Of a stretch of DNA of 28,156 nt, positions 7,541-14,991 are shown in pieces (position 1 is the first letter of the stretch; every line of letters starts with the position of its first letter). Location of the stretch: positions 1-28,156 of the forward strand of contig CAMWLX010000006.1 of the NCBI GenBank assembly GCA_947175225.1, in the 5' to 3' direction. The stretch is from an uncultured Porphyromonadaceae bacterium (GTDB taxonomy: Bacteria > Bacteroidota > Bacteroidia > Bacteroidales > Muribaculaceae). Position numbers and translations under genes: made by a program. The notes beneath the pieces are model-generated. The model worked only from the letters and a program-made list of their open reading frames with translations, did not search any database and was not told where the DNA came from.

Positions 7541-7583
7541 ACTTCATTCAAAGTATCGGCGAGCAAAGCTCGCCGTATGAAGT
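7541..7583. other. Two-tier hairpin in the GNAT-menG gap
   Basis: A perfect stem CGGCGAGC (7557-7564) / GCTCGCCG (7568-7575) with loop AAA is enclosed by an outer stem ACTTCAT (7541-7547) / ATGAAGT (7577-7583). It ends 15 bp before the menG start codon and lacks a following T-run, so an RNA element or a dispersed intergenic hairpin fits better than a terminator. Confidence 0.6.
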
Positions 7584-7598
7584 ATAAAGTATTATGAG

Positions 7599-8351
7599 AT
7601 GGGAAGAGCGGAAGATGTGAAGCCGTATAATGAGGAGGAGGCTAAGGGGAAGCAGGTCGGAGAGATGTTTGATGCTATCGCTCCGGCTTATGACTTTATG
7701 AATACTATGATGACGGGGGGGCTGCATAAGTACTGGCGCAACAAGGCTCTGAAGATGGCGGCCGCGAGACTGCCGGAAGGTGAACCGAAGATGGTTCTCG
7801 ATGTGGCTTGCGGGACGGGTGACGTGTCGTTAAAACTGCATAAGATGTTTCCGAAAGCCAACATCACGGGTCTTGACCTGTCGCCTGGAATGCTGTGGGT
7901 AGCTAAGGGAAAGCTTGAATGGTGGGATGCGGAGACACAGAAGCTCATTACTTTCATGGAGGGAGACTGCCTGCAGATGCCGTTTCCAGACGGGACGTTC
8001 GATATGGTGACGGTGGCTTACGGTGTGAGGAACTTCGAGCGGCTGGAAGACGGTTACCGTGAAATGCGGAGGGTTCTGAAGCCCGGAGGCGTGCTGTGCG
8101 TGATAGAGCTTTCGGAGCCGGAAAATTCGCTGATCAAGAGCGGCTACAGAATGTATGCGCGCAATGTAATACCCTTGATTGGGAAATGGGTCTCTCACGA
8201 TAACCGGGCATATTCGTATCTGCCGGAGTCGATAGCCGCTTGCCCACAACGACGGGAAATGACAGCGCTGATGGAGAAAGCCGGATTTAAGGAAGCTTCC
8301 TATAAATCGCTGACCTTTGGGGTGATAACTATATATTTGGCAAAGTCTTGA
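7599..8351 (+). CDS. menG: Demethylmenaquinone methyltransferase
   Basis: A 250-residue SAM-dependent C-methyltransferase of the UbiE/MenG family, which methylates demethylmenaquinone in the last step of menaquinone synthesis. The family signature YDFMNTMMTGGLHKYWR is at 31-47, SAM motif I VLDVACGTGD at 66-75, the post-II motif GDCLQMPFPDGTFDMVTVAYGVRNF near 122-146, and RVLKPGG near 158-164. Bacteroidales use menaquinone, so menG is preferred over ubiE. Full length. The start ATG at 7599 gives MGRAEDVKPYNEEE. A terminator-like hairpin follows. Confidence 0.93.
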   Translation: MGRAEDVKPYNEEEAKGKQVGEMFDAIAPAYDFMNTMMTGGLHKYWRNKALKMAAARLPEGEPKMVLDVACGTGDVSLKLHKMFPKANITGLDLSPGMLWVAKGKLEWWDAETQKLITFMEGDCLQMPFPDGTFDMVTVAYGVRNFERLEDGYREMRRVLKPGGVLCVIELSEPENSLIKSGYRMYARNVIPLIGKWVSHDNRAYSYLPESIAACPQRREMTALMEKAGFKEASYKSLTFGVITIYLAKS

Positions 8352-8379
8352 GTCGTAAGAGTTGCTGAAACCACAAAGC

Positions 8380-8435
8380 GCCTCTCCGAGGCTACTGAGC
8401 TTTACCAGACTGCCCCAGGCTAAAGCCTGGGGTTT
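8380..8435 (+). terminator. Tandem hairpins after menG, second terminator-like
   Basis: A small stem GCCTC-TCC-GAGGC lies at about 8380-8392, followed by CCCCAGGC (8413-8420) / GCCTGGGG (8425-8432) with loop TAAA and three T residues. The second stem is strong; the T-run is short. Confidence 0.5.
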
Positions 8436-8455
8436 CAACATAATATCAGCTCTCC

Positions 8456-8598
8456 GAGCTGAGCCAAAATGAAGCTCCCTGAGCTGAGTCAAAATGAAGC
8501 TCCCTGAGCTGAGTCAAAATGAAGCTCCCTGAGCTGAGCCAAAATGAAGCTCCCTGAGCTGAGTCAAAATTCGGTTCTTGGAGCTGAGTCAAAATGAT
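8456..8598. repeat. 25-bp direct repeat, about 6 units, directly upstream of the U32 gene
   Basis: The unit GAGCTGAGTCAAAATGAAGC+TCCCT begins at 8456, 8481, 8506, 8531 and 8556, with a diverged final copy at 8581. T/C variation occurs at one position (GAGTC/GAGCC). Each unit contains GAGCT and AGCTC as a short inverted pair and an AAAATG that opens a 12-codon reading frame (MKLPELSQNEAP) ending in TGA in the next unit. Units are contiguous with no spacers. The last copy runs up to the U32 start codon at 8602. Confidence 0.88.
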
Positions 8599-8601
8599 AA
8601 T

Positions 8602-9840
8602 ATGAATAGAAAGGATTTTGAGATAATGGCTCCTGTGGGGAGCTGGGAGTCGCTCGCTGCGGCGTTGCAGGCTGGCGCGGATGCTGTCTATTTCGGCATT
8701 GAGGGACTCAATATGCGCTCCCGGTCGAGCGCCAATTTCACAGCCGATGATATGGACGAGATTGTGCGTCGTTGCTCGGAGAAGGGTGTAAAGACTTATC
8801 TTACGGTCAACACTGTGATCTATGACAATGATATGGATTTGCTGCATAAGATAATCGACAGAGCGTATGCGGCACATATCTCAGCTATCATTGCCTCTGA
8901 TATGGCAGCTATACTCTATGCTCGGCAGATCGGGCAGGAAGTGCATATATCTACGCAGGTGAATGTCAGCAATATAGAGGCTGTACGGTTTTATGCACAG
9001 TTTGCCGATGTGATGGTGCTGGCCCGGGAGCTGAATCTCGATCAGGTGAAGGCTATTCATGAGGCGATCGAGAAGGAGGGGCTGAAAGGACCTAACGGAC
9101 AGCCTATCAGACTTGAGATGTTTTGCCATGGGGCGCTCTGTATGGCAGTGAGCGGGAAGTGCTATCTTTCGCTGCATGAGATGAATTCGGCAGCCAACCG
9201 TGGGGCTTGCACTCAGATTTGCCGACGGAGCTATACTGTCACTGATAAAGAGACGGGGGATCAGCTTGAGGTGGACAACCAATATATAATGAGTCCTAAG
9301 GATTTGAAGACAATTCATTTCCTCAATAAGATGGTAGATGCCGGAGTGCGTGTGTTCAAGATAGAGGGACGCGCAAGGGGACCGGAATATGTGAAGGAGG
9401 TAGTGGAATGCTACTCGGAGGCTCTTGAAGCGATATGCGCCGGGGAATACAGCGATGAAAAGCTCCATGGCTGGGAGGAAAGGCTTGCCAAAATATTCAA
9501 CCGTGGATATTGGAACGGCTATTATCTCGGACAGCGTCTTGGGGAATGGAGCGGGAAGTATGGGAGCAGCAGCACTCGAGTGAAGGAGTATGTGGCTAAG
9601 GGAGTCAGGTATTTTGACAAGCTTGGTGTTGGGGAATTTCAGATGGAGAGCGGGGTGCTACGGCCCGGGGATGAAGTAGTAGTGACCGGACCAACTACCG
9701 GGGCTCTGATCTTTAAGGTGGAAGAGCTTAGGCTTACTACGGAGCCGGTGGCGGAGGTTAAGAAGGGGGACCGGTTCTCGCTTCCGGTTCCGGCTAAGAT
9801 ACGGAGTTCGGATCGGCTTTATCTTTGGCGAGAGAAGTGA
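8602..9840 (+). CDS. Peptidase U32 family protein (RNA hydroxylase type)
   Basis: A 412-residue protein with the U32 signature EMFCHGALCMAVSGKCYLS (172-190) and the N-terminal TIM-barrel start EIMAPVGSWESLAAALQAGADAVYFG. Conserved cysteines C180, C187, C203 and C207 match the four-Cys pattern that binds an iron-sulfur cluster in U32 relatives (UbiU/UbiV; RlhA and TrhP are RNA hydroxylation members). A role in tRNA or rRNA hydroxylation is likelier than proteolysis; the exact RNA target cannot be read here. The C-terminal beta domain (about 325-412) is present, the YegQ/TrhP-like architecture. The ATG at 8602 was chosen because upstream in-frame codons lie in the 25-bp repeat array. Confidence 0.87.
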   Translation: MNRKDFEIMAPVGSWESLAAALQAGADAVYFGIEGLNMRSRSSANFTADDMDEIVRRCSEKGVKTYLTVNTVIYDNDMDLLHKIIDRAYAAHISAIIASDMAAILYARQIGQEVHISTQVNVSNIEAVRFYAQFADVMVLARELNLDQVKAIHEAIEKEGLKGPNGQPIRLEMFCHGALCMAVSGKCYLSLHEMNSAANRGACTQICRRSYTVTDKETGDQLEVDNQYIMSPKDLKTIHFLNKMVDAGVRVFKIEGRARGPEYVKEVVECYSEALEAICAGEYSDEKLHGWEERLAKIFNRGYWNGYYLGQRLGEWSGKYGSSSTRVKEYVAKGVRYFDKLGVGEFQMESGVLRPGDEVVVTGPTTGALIFKVEELRLTTEPVAEVKKGDRFSLPVPAKIRSSDRLYLWREK

Positions 9841-10009
9841 GGGGCGTGGAGGGAAACACCCGCAGACAAACTTGCTGCGCACTTGTCGGCAGCAGAAGCT
9901 GCCAGCGGAAACAGCTTCGCGATTTAGTGAATAGTCAGATTTTTTTGAACTAAAATGGCGATTGGTTGTTGTAGTGGTAATGATGTATAAATTATAAATA
10001 GAAAAAACT
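9841..10009. other. Intergenic region with small hairpins
   Basis: Contains a perfect stem GGCAGC (9888-9893) / GCTGCC (9898-9903) and an overlapping weaker pairing GACAA/TTGTC. The 3' half is AT-rich and should hold the lipoprotein promoter, but no clear TTTG-N19-21-TAnnTTTG pair was found. Confidence 0.4.
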
Positions 10010-10540
10010 ATGAAGACAATCAATCAGCTTGCAGTAGGCGCAGCCCTTCTGTTTGGTGCAGCCGCACTCTCTTCCTGCTCTGAGGACAAAAATGAAATGA
10101 TCGGCACATGGACATCTTCAACTCCTGAAGTTGTGGTTCCTGCCATCGAAGGTGCAACATCGGCTACAGCCATCACTACTTTCGAATTCAGCGAAGGTGC
10201 AGAAAAGAGCAATGGTCCGGTGAAGATGACAAAAGATTATACTGTTACAGCTCCTGACTCAGTGGGCAATGCAATCAACTATACAGTCAAGGCTTCTGTA
10301 GAAGGCAAGTGGACACGTGAAGAAAAGGGTGATGATGACTATTATCTTTCTTTCGATCAAAACACTCTCGACGTGGCAGGTGTAGATGCTCCTGACGGAC
10401 TCGGCGCAGTGACAGCCAACTTCCTTGGCAGCCTTGCTCAGTATTCTAAGATTGAGGATGTAGATGTGACTAAGGATGGATCAGTGCTGAGCTTCGAGCT
10501 TGAGAGCACAGATGCGAAAGTTTCGTTTACTAAGAAGTAA
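10010..10540 (+). CDS. Small lipoprotein, lipocalin-like
   Basis: A 176-residue exported lipoprotein. The signal peptide MKTINQLAVGAALLFGAAALSSC has a lipobox with the lipidated Cys at 23, followed by SEDKNE. The mature part begins MIGTWTSSTPEVV, the GxW start typical of lipocalin-like domains common in Bacteroidetes lipoproteins, and continues as a beta-rich sequence with conserved-looking FEFSEG, GKWTREEKGDD and VLSFELES strands. Function unknown; a small-molecule or membrane-associated binding role is only inference from the fold. It is monocistronic: the stop codon is followed with no gap by the CGTTGGA array, then by a strong terminator. Confidence 0.8.
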   Translation: MKTINQLAVGAALLFGAAALSSCSEDKNEMIGTWTSSTPEVVVPAIEGATSATAITTFEFSEGAEKSNGPVKMTKDYTVTAPDSVGNAINYTVKASVEGKWTREEKGDDDYYLSFDQNTLDVAGVDAPDGLGAVTANFLGSLAQYSKIEDVDVTKDGSVLSFELESTDAKVSFTKK

Positions 10541-10582
10541 CGTTGGACGTTGGACGTTAGACGTTGGACGTTGGACGTTGGA
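10541..10582. repeat. CGTTGGA heptad array, 6 units
   Basis: Six 7-bp units (five CGTTGGA, one CGTTAGA) starting at the base after the lipoprotein stop codon. The same unit recurs on the other side of the four-helix-bundle gene (11017 onward), in the same orientation. Confidence 0.92.
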
Positions 10583-10585
10583 ATT

Positions 10586-10622
10586 AAAAAATCGACGAGG
10601 TCAAATGACCCCGTCGATTTTT
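10586..10622. terminator. Bidirectional intrinsic terminator
   Basis: AAAAATCGACGAGGTCA (10586-10602) pairs with TGACCCCGTCGATTTTT (10606-10622) with one mismatch and a 3-nt loop. Runs of A and T flank it on both sides, so it can end both the lipoprotein gene (plus) and the four-helix gene (minus). Confidence 0.85.
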
Positions 10623-10642
10623 AATATGCTTTTATAAAAATA

Positions 10643-11008
10643 CTATAGACGACGTGATATGGACTGCATTAGACCATTAAGCATTTTATCAATTTCTTCC
10701 AATTCATTTATTATGGGAGTCATCTCCGCCTCAGGAACGTATTCAAGATCCACACATAGTAGCAGTTGCGTATGAAGCTCAGCCAGAGATCCTCTTGAAA
10801 TTGAAAGGAAATGAAGGAATTCCTTATCAGATCCCCGGCGTTGTCCTTCCGCTATATTGGAAGGGACGGATATGGTGGATCTTCTTATTTGATCCGCAAG
10901 AGCAAATCTTTCCTCTACTGGAAGTAATCTTAGTATTCTATAGACATCCTTACAGATAGCCATAGCATGCTGCCATACCCTTAGATTCTTGAAATCACTG
11001 CTTTTCAT
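10643..11008 (-). CDS. Four-helix-bundle protein, S23/23S rRNA IVP family (copy 1)
   Basis: A 121-residue all-helical protein beginning MKSSDFKNLRVWQHAMAICK, with the family signature RRSTISVPSNIAEGQRR (42-58) and SDKEFLHFLSISRGSLAEL (60-78). It belongs to the family found in 23S rRNA intervening sequences and structurally related to Avd, the accessory protein of diversity-generating retroelements that binds RNA and the reverse transcriptase. No reverse transcriptase or rRNA is in the window. The gene sits in a block bounded exactly by two stop codons (lipoprotein and beta-galactosidase) and flanked on both sides by CGTTGGA heptads. By eye about 60% identical to copy 2 at 18657-19028. Function unproven; nucleic-acid binding is expected from the family and its basic surface. 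Confidence 0.88.
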   Translation of the reverse strand: MKSSDFKNLRVWQHAMAICKDVYRILRLLPVEERFALADQIRRSTISVPSNIAEGQRRGSDKEFLHFLSISRGSLAELHTQLLLCVDLEYVPEAEMTPIINELEEIDKMLNGLMQSISRRL

Positions 11009-11016
11009 ATTTATTG

Positions 11017-11098
11017 CGTTGGACGTTTTACGTTGGACGTTTTACGTTGGACGTTTTACGTTGGACGTTTTCGTAAAACGTAAAACGTAAAACGTAAA
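11017..11098. repeat. Alternating CGTTGGA/CGTTTTA heptads plus inverted TAAAACG arm
   Basis: Seven heptads alternate CGTTGGA and CGTTTTA (11017-11065). They are followed by CGTTTT and then an inverted series of CGTAAAA units (11072-11098) complementary to the CGTTTTA units. The array ends one base before the complement of the beta-galactosidase stop codon (11099-11101), so the downstream end of that gene is followed directly by a long hairpin-forming repeat. Confidence 0.9.
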
Positions 11099-14000
11099 TC
11101 AATACTTCGGTTGTATCTGATGGAAGACGGGCTTCATCATGAAGGCGAAACTGTATTTGCCGTAGGGGAGCATGTACTCGCTGCGTGGCTGGGCACCCCA
11201 GCTGTTGACGCATCCGAGTCCCATCTGAGCCTTGTCGATGCAGATATTGGTGAAGTCTGACTTCTTCACAAGAGGACCGTGGCTGTGAGGCGTCCGGTCT
11301 TTGTTGGGATAGTCGTCAAGGCTGTCGATGCTGTAGTTGAGTGCGGAAATGGAGAATGGATTCTGACCCACGAACTCCAGACCATTTCCAGAGGCATTGA
11401 GCTGTTTCCAGTAGCGTACGTCGGTCTTTGTGCCTGTCTCCTGCGGACGGATGTAGGGATAGAACTGGTCGGATACCTTCTGGTTGTAGACTCCGAGGAA
11501 TGTAGAGTGGTTGCGGTCTGCGTAGTTCTCTATTGGGCCACGTCCGTAATACTCAATTGCATCGAACTCCTCAGGCATCTGCATCTGCATACCGAAGCGG
11601 AAGAGATTACTACCCTCGGCTCCCTCAGTAGGCTTGAAACTTTCTGTGACCAGAATTTCACCACTTGGAGTAACGGAATAGGATAGTACAAGTGACCCTT
11701 TTACACCCGGCATATCATATTTGGCTTCTATAATAACTATGCCATCATTCTCATGGTGGTCAAGAGAAGTAAGTTTCATCTCAGGCTTACGCCAGGCTTC
11801 GTATCTACGCTGCAGACCTGCACCAAAGTCATTATCGGTCGGAGCGCGCCAGAAATTTGGAGTGAGTTGTCCACCTTCTGCGAGCATTTGCATTCCGTCA
11901 ACCTCATACTTGGTCATGAAACCAGTGTGACGGTTAAACTCAATCTGGAAATCTTCGCCTTTTATCTTTAGGAAATTGACATGATTATTGATCACTTTCG
12001 GAGAAGCCAACACAGTGTTCTTACCAACAACAGTTGAAGAGGCGAGAGACTGAGAATGTTCCGGCATGAAGACTTCGAGTTGATCGCGGGCTACGGCGTA
12101 TCCGGCGGGAAGAAGGCCGTCGGTCTCCTTGAGGGTATAGTTCACGTTGAGGAGCCATTCGCCCCGGTCGGAGATATCACCGTATGGAATGGTGATCTGC
12201 TCAGTAGCGCCGGGGGCCACATTGAGCTCAGAGATCGTACCCTTACGTACGGGCTTGCCATCGTGGAGGAGAGTCCATTCGAGGTTAAGGTCGGAAAGGT
12301 CGCGGAAGAAGTTCTCGTTGTAGACGTTGACCTTGCCGCTCTTGATGTCGGCTGGAGTGGTCCAGACGTTCTGGTAGAAGTAGCGCACCTCATCGGCATG
12401 CGGATTCGGAATGCGGTCAGGGCTTACGACTCCATTGATACAGAAGTTATTGTCGCTTGCATCATAGTCGTTGAAGTCGCCGCCATATGCAAAGTATTCA
12501 ACTCCGTTTTCATCTTTCACGCGGATACCTTGGTCGACGAAGTCCCAGATGAAACCACCCTGCAGACTCGGATACTGGCGGATTAGATCCCAGTATTCCT
12601 TGAAGCCACCCATAGAGTTGCCCATAGCGTGAGCATACTCGCACTGGATGAGAGGTTTGGGACTGTTGGGATCCTTGCCCCATGCCTCCATACCTTCGTA
12701 GCCGTAATACATCGGGCAGAAGATATCGGTCTTTCCATTTTGATGAGCCTGCTCATACTGCACGGCACGTGAGGGGTCGAACGCTTTTACCCAGTCGTAG
12801 GCATCCTCGAAGTTAGGACCGTATCCGGCTTCGTTACCGAGGCTCCAGAAGATGATGGAAGGATGGTTGAAGTTGCGCTGCACGTTGCGCTGGTTGCGCT
12901 CTTGATGAGCCTTGTGGTAGGCAGGATTTTTGGCGAGAGTATGCTCACGGTAGCCCATACCGTGGCTTTCCACGTTGGCTTCTGCAACTACATATAGACC
13001 ATAGCGGTCGCAAAGTTCATACCAGAGTTCGTCGTCGGGATAGTGGCAAGTGCGCACGGCATTCATGTTGAGCTTCTTCATTAGCTGAACATCCTCGAGC
13101 ATACGCTCAGGACTCACTACATAGCCACCATCGGGGTCGAGTTCGTGGCGGTCGGCACCTTTGAAGAGAACCGGCTTGCCATTGACAAGGATTTGATTGC
13201 CTTGGAGTTCAATCTTACGGAAACCAACATTTACGGGAATTACTTCGTCGTTGCCAGCCATAGTGGCGGTCAGGGTGTAGAGATATGGAGTTTCGGCAGT
13301 CCACTTATTGGGGTTTGAAACATTCATCGAAGTCTTTCCTGACTTTGAGGCTGTTGCGGTTGCAACAGTATTACCGTCAGCGTCTGTGAGAGTGAGAGTC
13401 ACCGGCTTGTTGGCTGTGAGAGTGAGGTCGATATCGAGGACACCGTCGGTGTAATTGTTAGTGAGATCGGGAGTCACGCGGATATCGGCTATGCGGTTCT
13501 TGTCGCGAGCAAAGAGGTAGCAGTCGCGACCTACGCCGGATAGACGCCAGAAGTCCTGATCTTCGAGATAAGAGCCGTCGCACCAGCGGAAAACTTGGAA
13601 ACAGATGAGGTTTTCTTTGCCGGGAATGAGATAGGGAGTGAGGTTGAACTCAGCTTCGAGTTTGCTGTCTTCGCTGTAGCCTACGTATTTGCCGTTGACC
13701 CACAAGTAGATATTGGAAGTTACAGAACCGAAATGAGCGAATATTTCCTTTCCTTTCCAATCGGCGGGCACGAGGATCTCGCGGCGGTATGTGCCTACAT
13801 GGTTATCCTGATCAGGCACATTTGGAGGATCGTTTCTGAAGAAGCGGTCCCAAGGATATGCCATATTTGTATACATAGGGTCGCCGTATCCGTTGAGTTC
13901 CCAGCAACCGGGGACCTTAATAGTGTCCCAACCTTTGTCGTTGAAGTCTTTTTTCCAGAAGTCTGTGGGGCGTGAAGATGCGTCGTTGACCCAATTAAAC

Positions 14001-14212
14001 TTCCAGTCGCCATTAAGGGAAAGATAGTTGGACGACATCTTTCTGTCTGTCTTGAAGGATCCTTTCTCTCCCTTCTTGAAGGCGAAAGCCTCAGAGCGCA
14101 TGGGGGCACGGTTGACGGCGTTGATCTCGGGATCGAGCCACTCCTTGAAAGTCTGGGCATAGAGGGGGGCTACCATTAGAGCGATAGCACCGGCTATCAA
14201 TGTTTTTTTCAT
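11099..14212 (-). CDS. Secreted glycoside hydrolase family 2 beta-galactosidase
   Basis: A 1037-residue LacZ-type enzyme with a signal peptide (about 1-19, ending LYA) for export to the periplasm. Domain order: jelly-roll sugar-binding domain (about 65-240, with NGDWKFNW and LWVNGKYVGYSEDSK), Ig-like domain (240-335), TIM barrel (335-640) and C-terminal beta-sandwich domains including the large LacZ domain 5 (from about 770). Catalytic residues are visible: acid/base E461 in SLGNEAGYG and nucleophile E525 in IQCEYAHAMGNS. HYPDDELWYELCDRYG and EANVESHGMG are typical LacZ barrel motifs. Full length. It follows frr on the same strand, but the 120-bp gap holds inverted heptad arms and no obvious promoter, so readthrough from pyrH-frr cannot be excluded. 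Substrate specificity within beta-galactosides is not resolved. Confidence 0.94.
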   Translation of the reverse strand: MKKTLIAGAIALMVAPLYAQTFKEWLDPEINAVNRAPMRSEAFAFKKGEKGSFKTDRKMSSNYLSLNGDWKFNWVNDASSRPTDFWKKDFNDKGWDTIKVPGCWELNGYGDPMYTNMAYPWDRFFRNDPPNVPDQDNHVGTYRREILVPADWKGKEIFAHFGSVTSNIYLWVNGKYVGYSEDSKLEAEFNLTPYLIPGKENLICFQVFRWCDGSYLEDQDFWRLSGVGRDCYLFARDKNRIADIRVTPDLTNNYTDGVLDIDLTLTANKPVTLTLTDADGNTVATATASKSGKTSMNVSNPNKWTAETPYLYTLTATMAGNDEVIPVNVGFRKIELQGNQILVNGKPVLFKGADRHELDPDGGYVVSPERMLEDVQLMKKLNMNAVRTCHYPDDELWYELCDRYGLYVVAEANVESHGMGYREHTLAKNPAYHKAHQERNQRNVQRNFNHPSIIFWSLGNEAGYGPNFEDAYDWVKAFDPSRAVQYEQAHQNGKTDIFCPMYYGYEGMEAWGKDPNSPKPLIQCEYAHAMGNSMGGFKEYWDLIRQYPSLQGGFIWDFVDQGIRVKDENGVEYFAYGGDFNDYDASDNNFCINGVVSPDRIPNPHADEVRYFYQNVWTTPADIKSGKVNVYNENFFRDLSDLNLEWTLLHDGKPVRKGTISELNVAPGATEQITIPYGDISDRGEWLLNVNYTLKETDGLLPAGYAVARDQLEVFMPEHSQSLASSTVVGKNTVLASPKVINNHVNFLKIKGEDFQIEFNRHTGFMTKYEVDGMQMLAEGGQLTPNFWRAPTDNDFGAGLQRRYEAWRKPEMKLTSLDHHENDGIVIIEAKYDMPGVKGSLVLSYSVTPSGEILVTESFKPTEGAEGSNLFRFGMQMQMPEEFDAIEYYGRGPIENYADRNHSTFLGVYNQKVSDQFYPYIRPQETGTKTDVRYWKQLNASGNGLEFVGQNPFSISALNYSIDSLDDYPNKDRTPHSHGPLVKKSDFTNICIDKAQMGLGCVNSWGAQPRSEYMLPYGKYSFAFMMKPVFHQIQPKY

Positions 14213-14232
14213 GATAAAAGGATGGAGATAAT

Positions 14233-14329
14233 TTAGAATTGAGAATTAATATACCTGAGGAGGACACACGAGCCATGCGGACCTACCATCACAATAATTC
14301 TCAATTCTAAATTCTCAATTCTCAATTAT
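14233..14329. repeat. Paired inverted heptad arms in the frr/beta-galactosidase gap
   Basis: The left arm TTAGAATTGAGAATTAAT (14233-14250) and the right arm of AATTCTC/AATTCTA heptads (14294-14329) are mutually complementary. They surround a 43-bp GC-richer core with a weak internal stem. Same design as 3236-3364 and 5341-5508. The right arm ends 3 bp before the complement of the frr stop codon. Confidence 0.75.
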
Positions 14330-14332
14330 AGA

Positions 14333-14890
14333 TTAGACGGTGAGGATTTCCTTTTCTTTTGCGGCGAAGATTTCGTCGATTTTCTTGAGGTATTTGTCGT
14401 GGAGTTTCTGCACGTTGGCTTCTGCATCCTTTTCGGAGTCTTCGCTTAGACCTTGCTTGATTTCCTTTTTCAAGCCGTCGATAGCCTCGCGGCGAGCATT
14501 GCGGACAGAAACTTTTGCGTTTTCAGCTTCTGCTTTGCACTGCTTTACGAGTTGCTTACGACGATCTTCTGTCAATGGGGGAATACCAAGGCGAATCACT
14601 TCACCATTGTTTTCGGGTGTAATGCCGAGATCAGAGTTGATGATTGCTTTCTCAATGACTTTGAACATTGATTTCTCCCACGGAGTGATGGCGATGGTGC
14701 GGGCATCAGGGACAGACACGTTTGCTACGTTTGAGATGGGAGCCATAGTTCCGTAGTAATCAACACGGATGCCATCGAGGAGTTTTGCAGATGCTTTTCC
14801 GGCGCGGATTCGAGCCAAAGTTTCTTCCAGATAGTCGGCAGCGAGTTCCATCGACTCCTGGGCATTGTCGAGATATTCTTTTACTTCCAT
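14333..14890 (-). CDS. frr: Ribosome recycling factor
   Basis: A 185-residue protein that splits post-termination ribosomes with EF-G. Family features: LARIRAGKASAKLLDGIRVDYYGTMAPISNVANVSVPDARTIAI near 26-70, GEVIRLGIPPLTEDRRKQLVKQ near 95-116, and VRNARREAIDGLKKE near 127-141. MEVKEYLDNAQES was chosen as the start (ATG at 14890-14888), giving the normal length; an in-frame ATG 33 bp upstream adds an unlikely MTTRNQKTQIT that is read from intergenic repeat-like DNA. pyrH lies 101 bp upstream on the same strand, the widely conserved pyrH-frr order. Confidence 0.97.
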   Translation of the reverse strand: MEVKEYLDNAQESMELAADYLEETLARIRAGKASAKLLDGIRVDYYGTMAPISNVANVSVPDARTIAITPWEKSMFKVIEKAIINSDLGITPENNGEVIRLGIPPLTEDRRKQLVKQCKAEAENAKVSVRNARREAIDGLKKEIKQGLSEDSEKDAEANVQKLHDKYLKKIDEIFAAKEKEILTV

Positions 14891-14911
14891 AGTTATTTGG
14901 GTTTTCTGGTT

Positions 14912-14967
14912 TCTGGTTGTCAAGGGCCTTAAGGGCTCTAAGGGCTATAGAGGCGCTAATGCCTCTG
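14912..14967. repeat. CTGGTTGTCAAG motif joined to a nonamer array, pyrH-frr gap
   Basis: The 13-mer TCTGGTTGTCAAG (14912-14924) recurs exactly at 18579-18591, upstream of the second four-helix gene. It runs directly into nonamers AGGGCCTTA, AGGGCTCTA, AGGGCTATA, GAGGCGCTA (14923-14958) and a diverged fifth unit. Confidence 0.75.
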
Positions 14968-14991
14968 ATATTATTTTGAATTATGCATTAA

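Noticed and set aside
8456..8598. Possible CRISPR array at the 25-bp repeats
   Set aside because: Units are contiguous without spacers and no cas genes are present.
8446..8877. A minus-strand frame through the 25-bp repeats giving a 25-residue peptide repeat (SFWLSS-type)
   Set aside because: It overlaps the start of the U32 gene in antisense and arises because the repeat is free of stops in that frame; no sign of a real protein.
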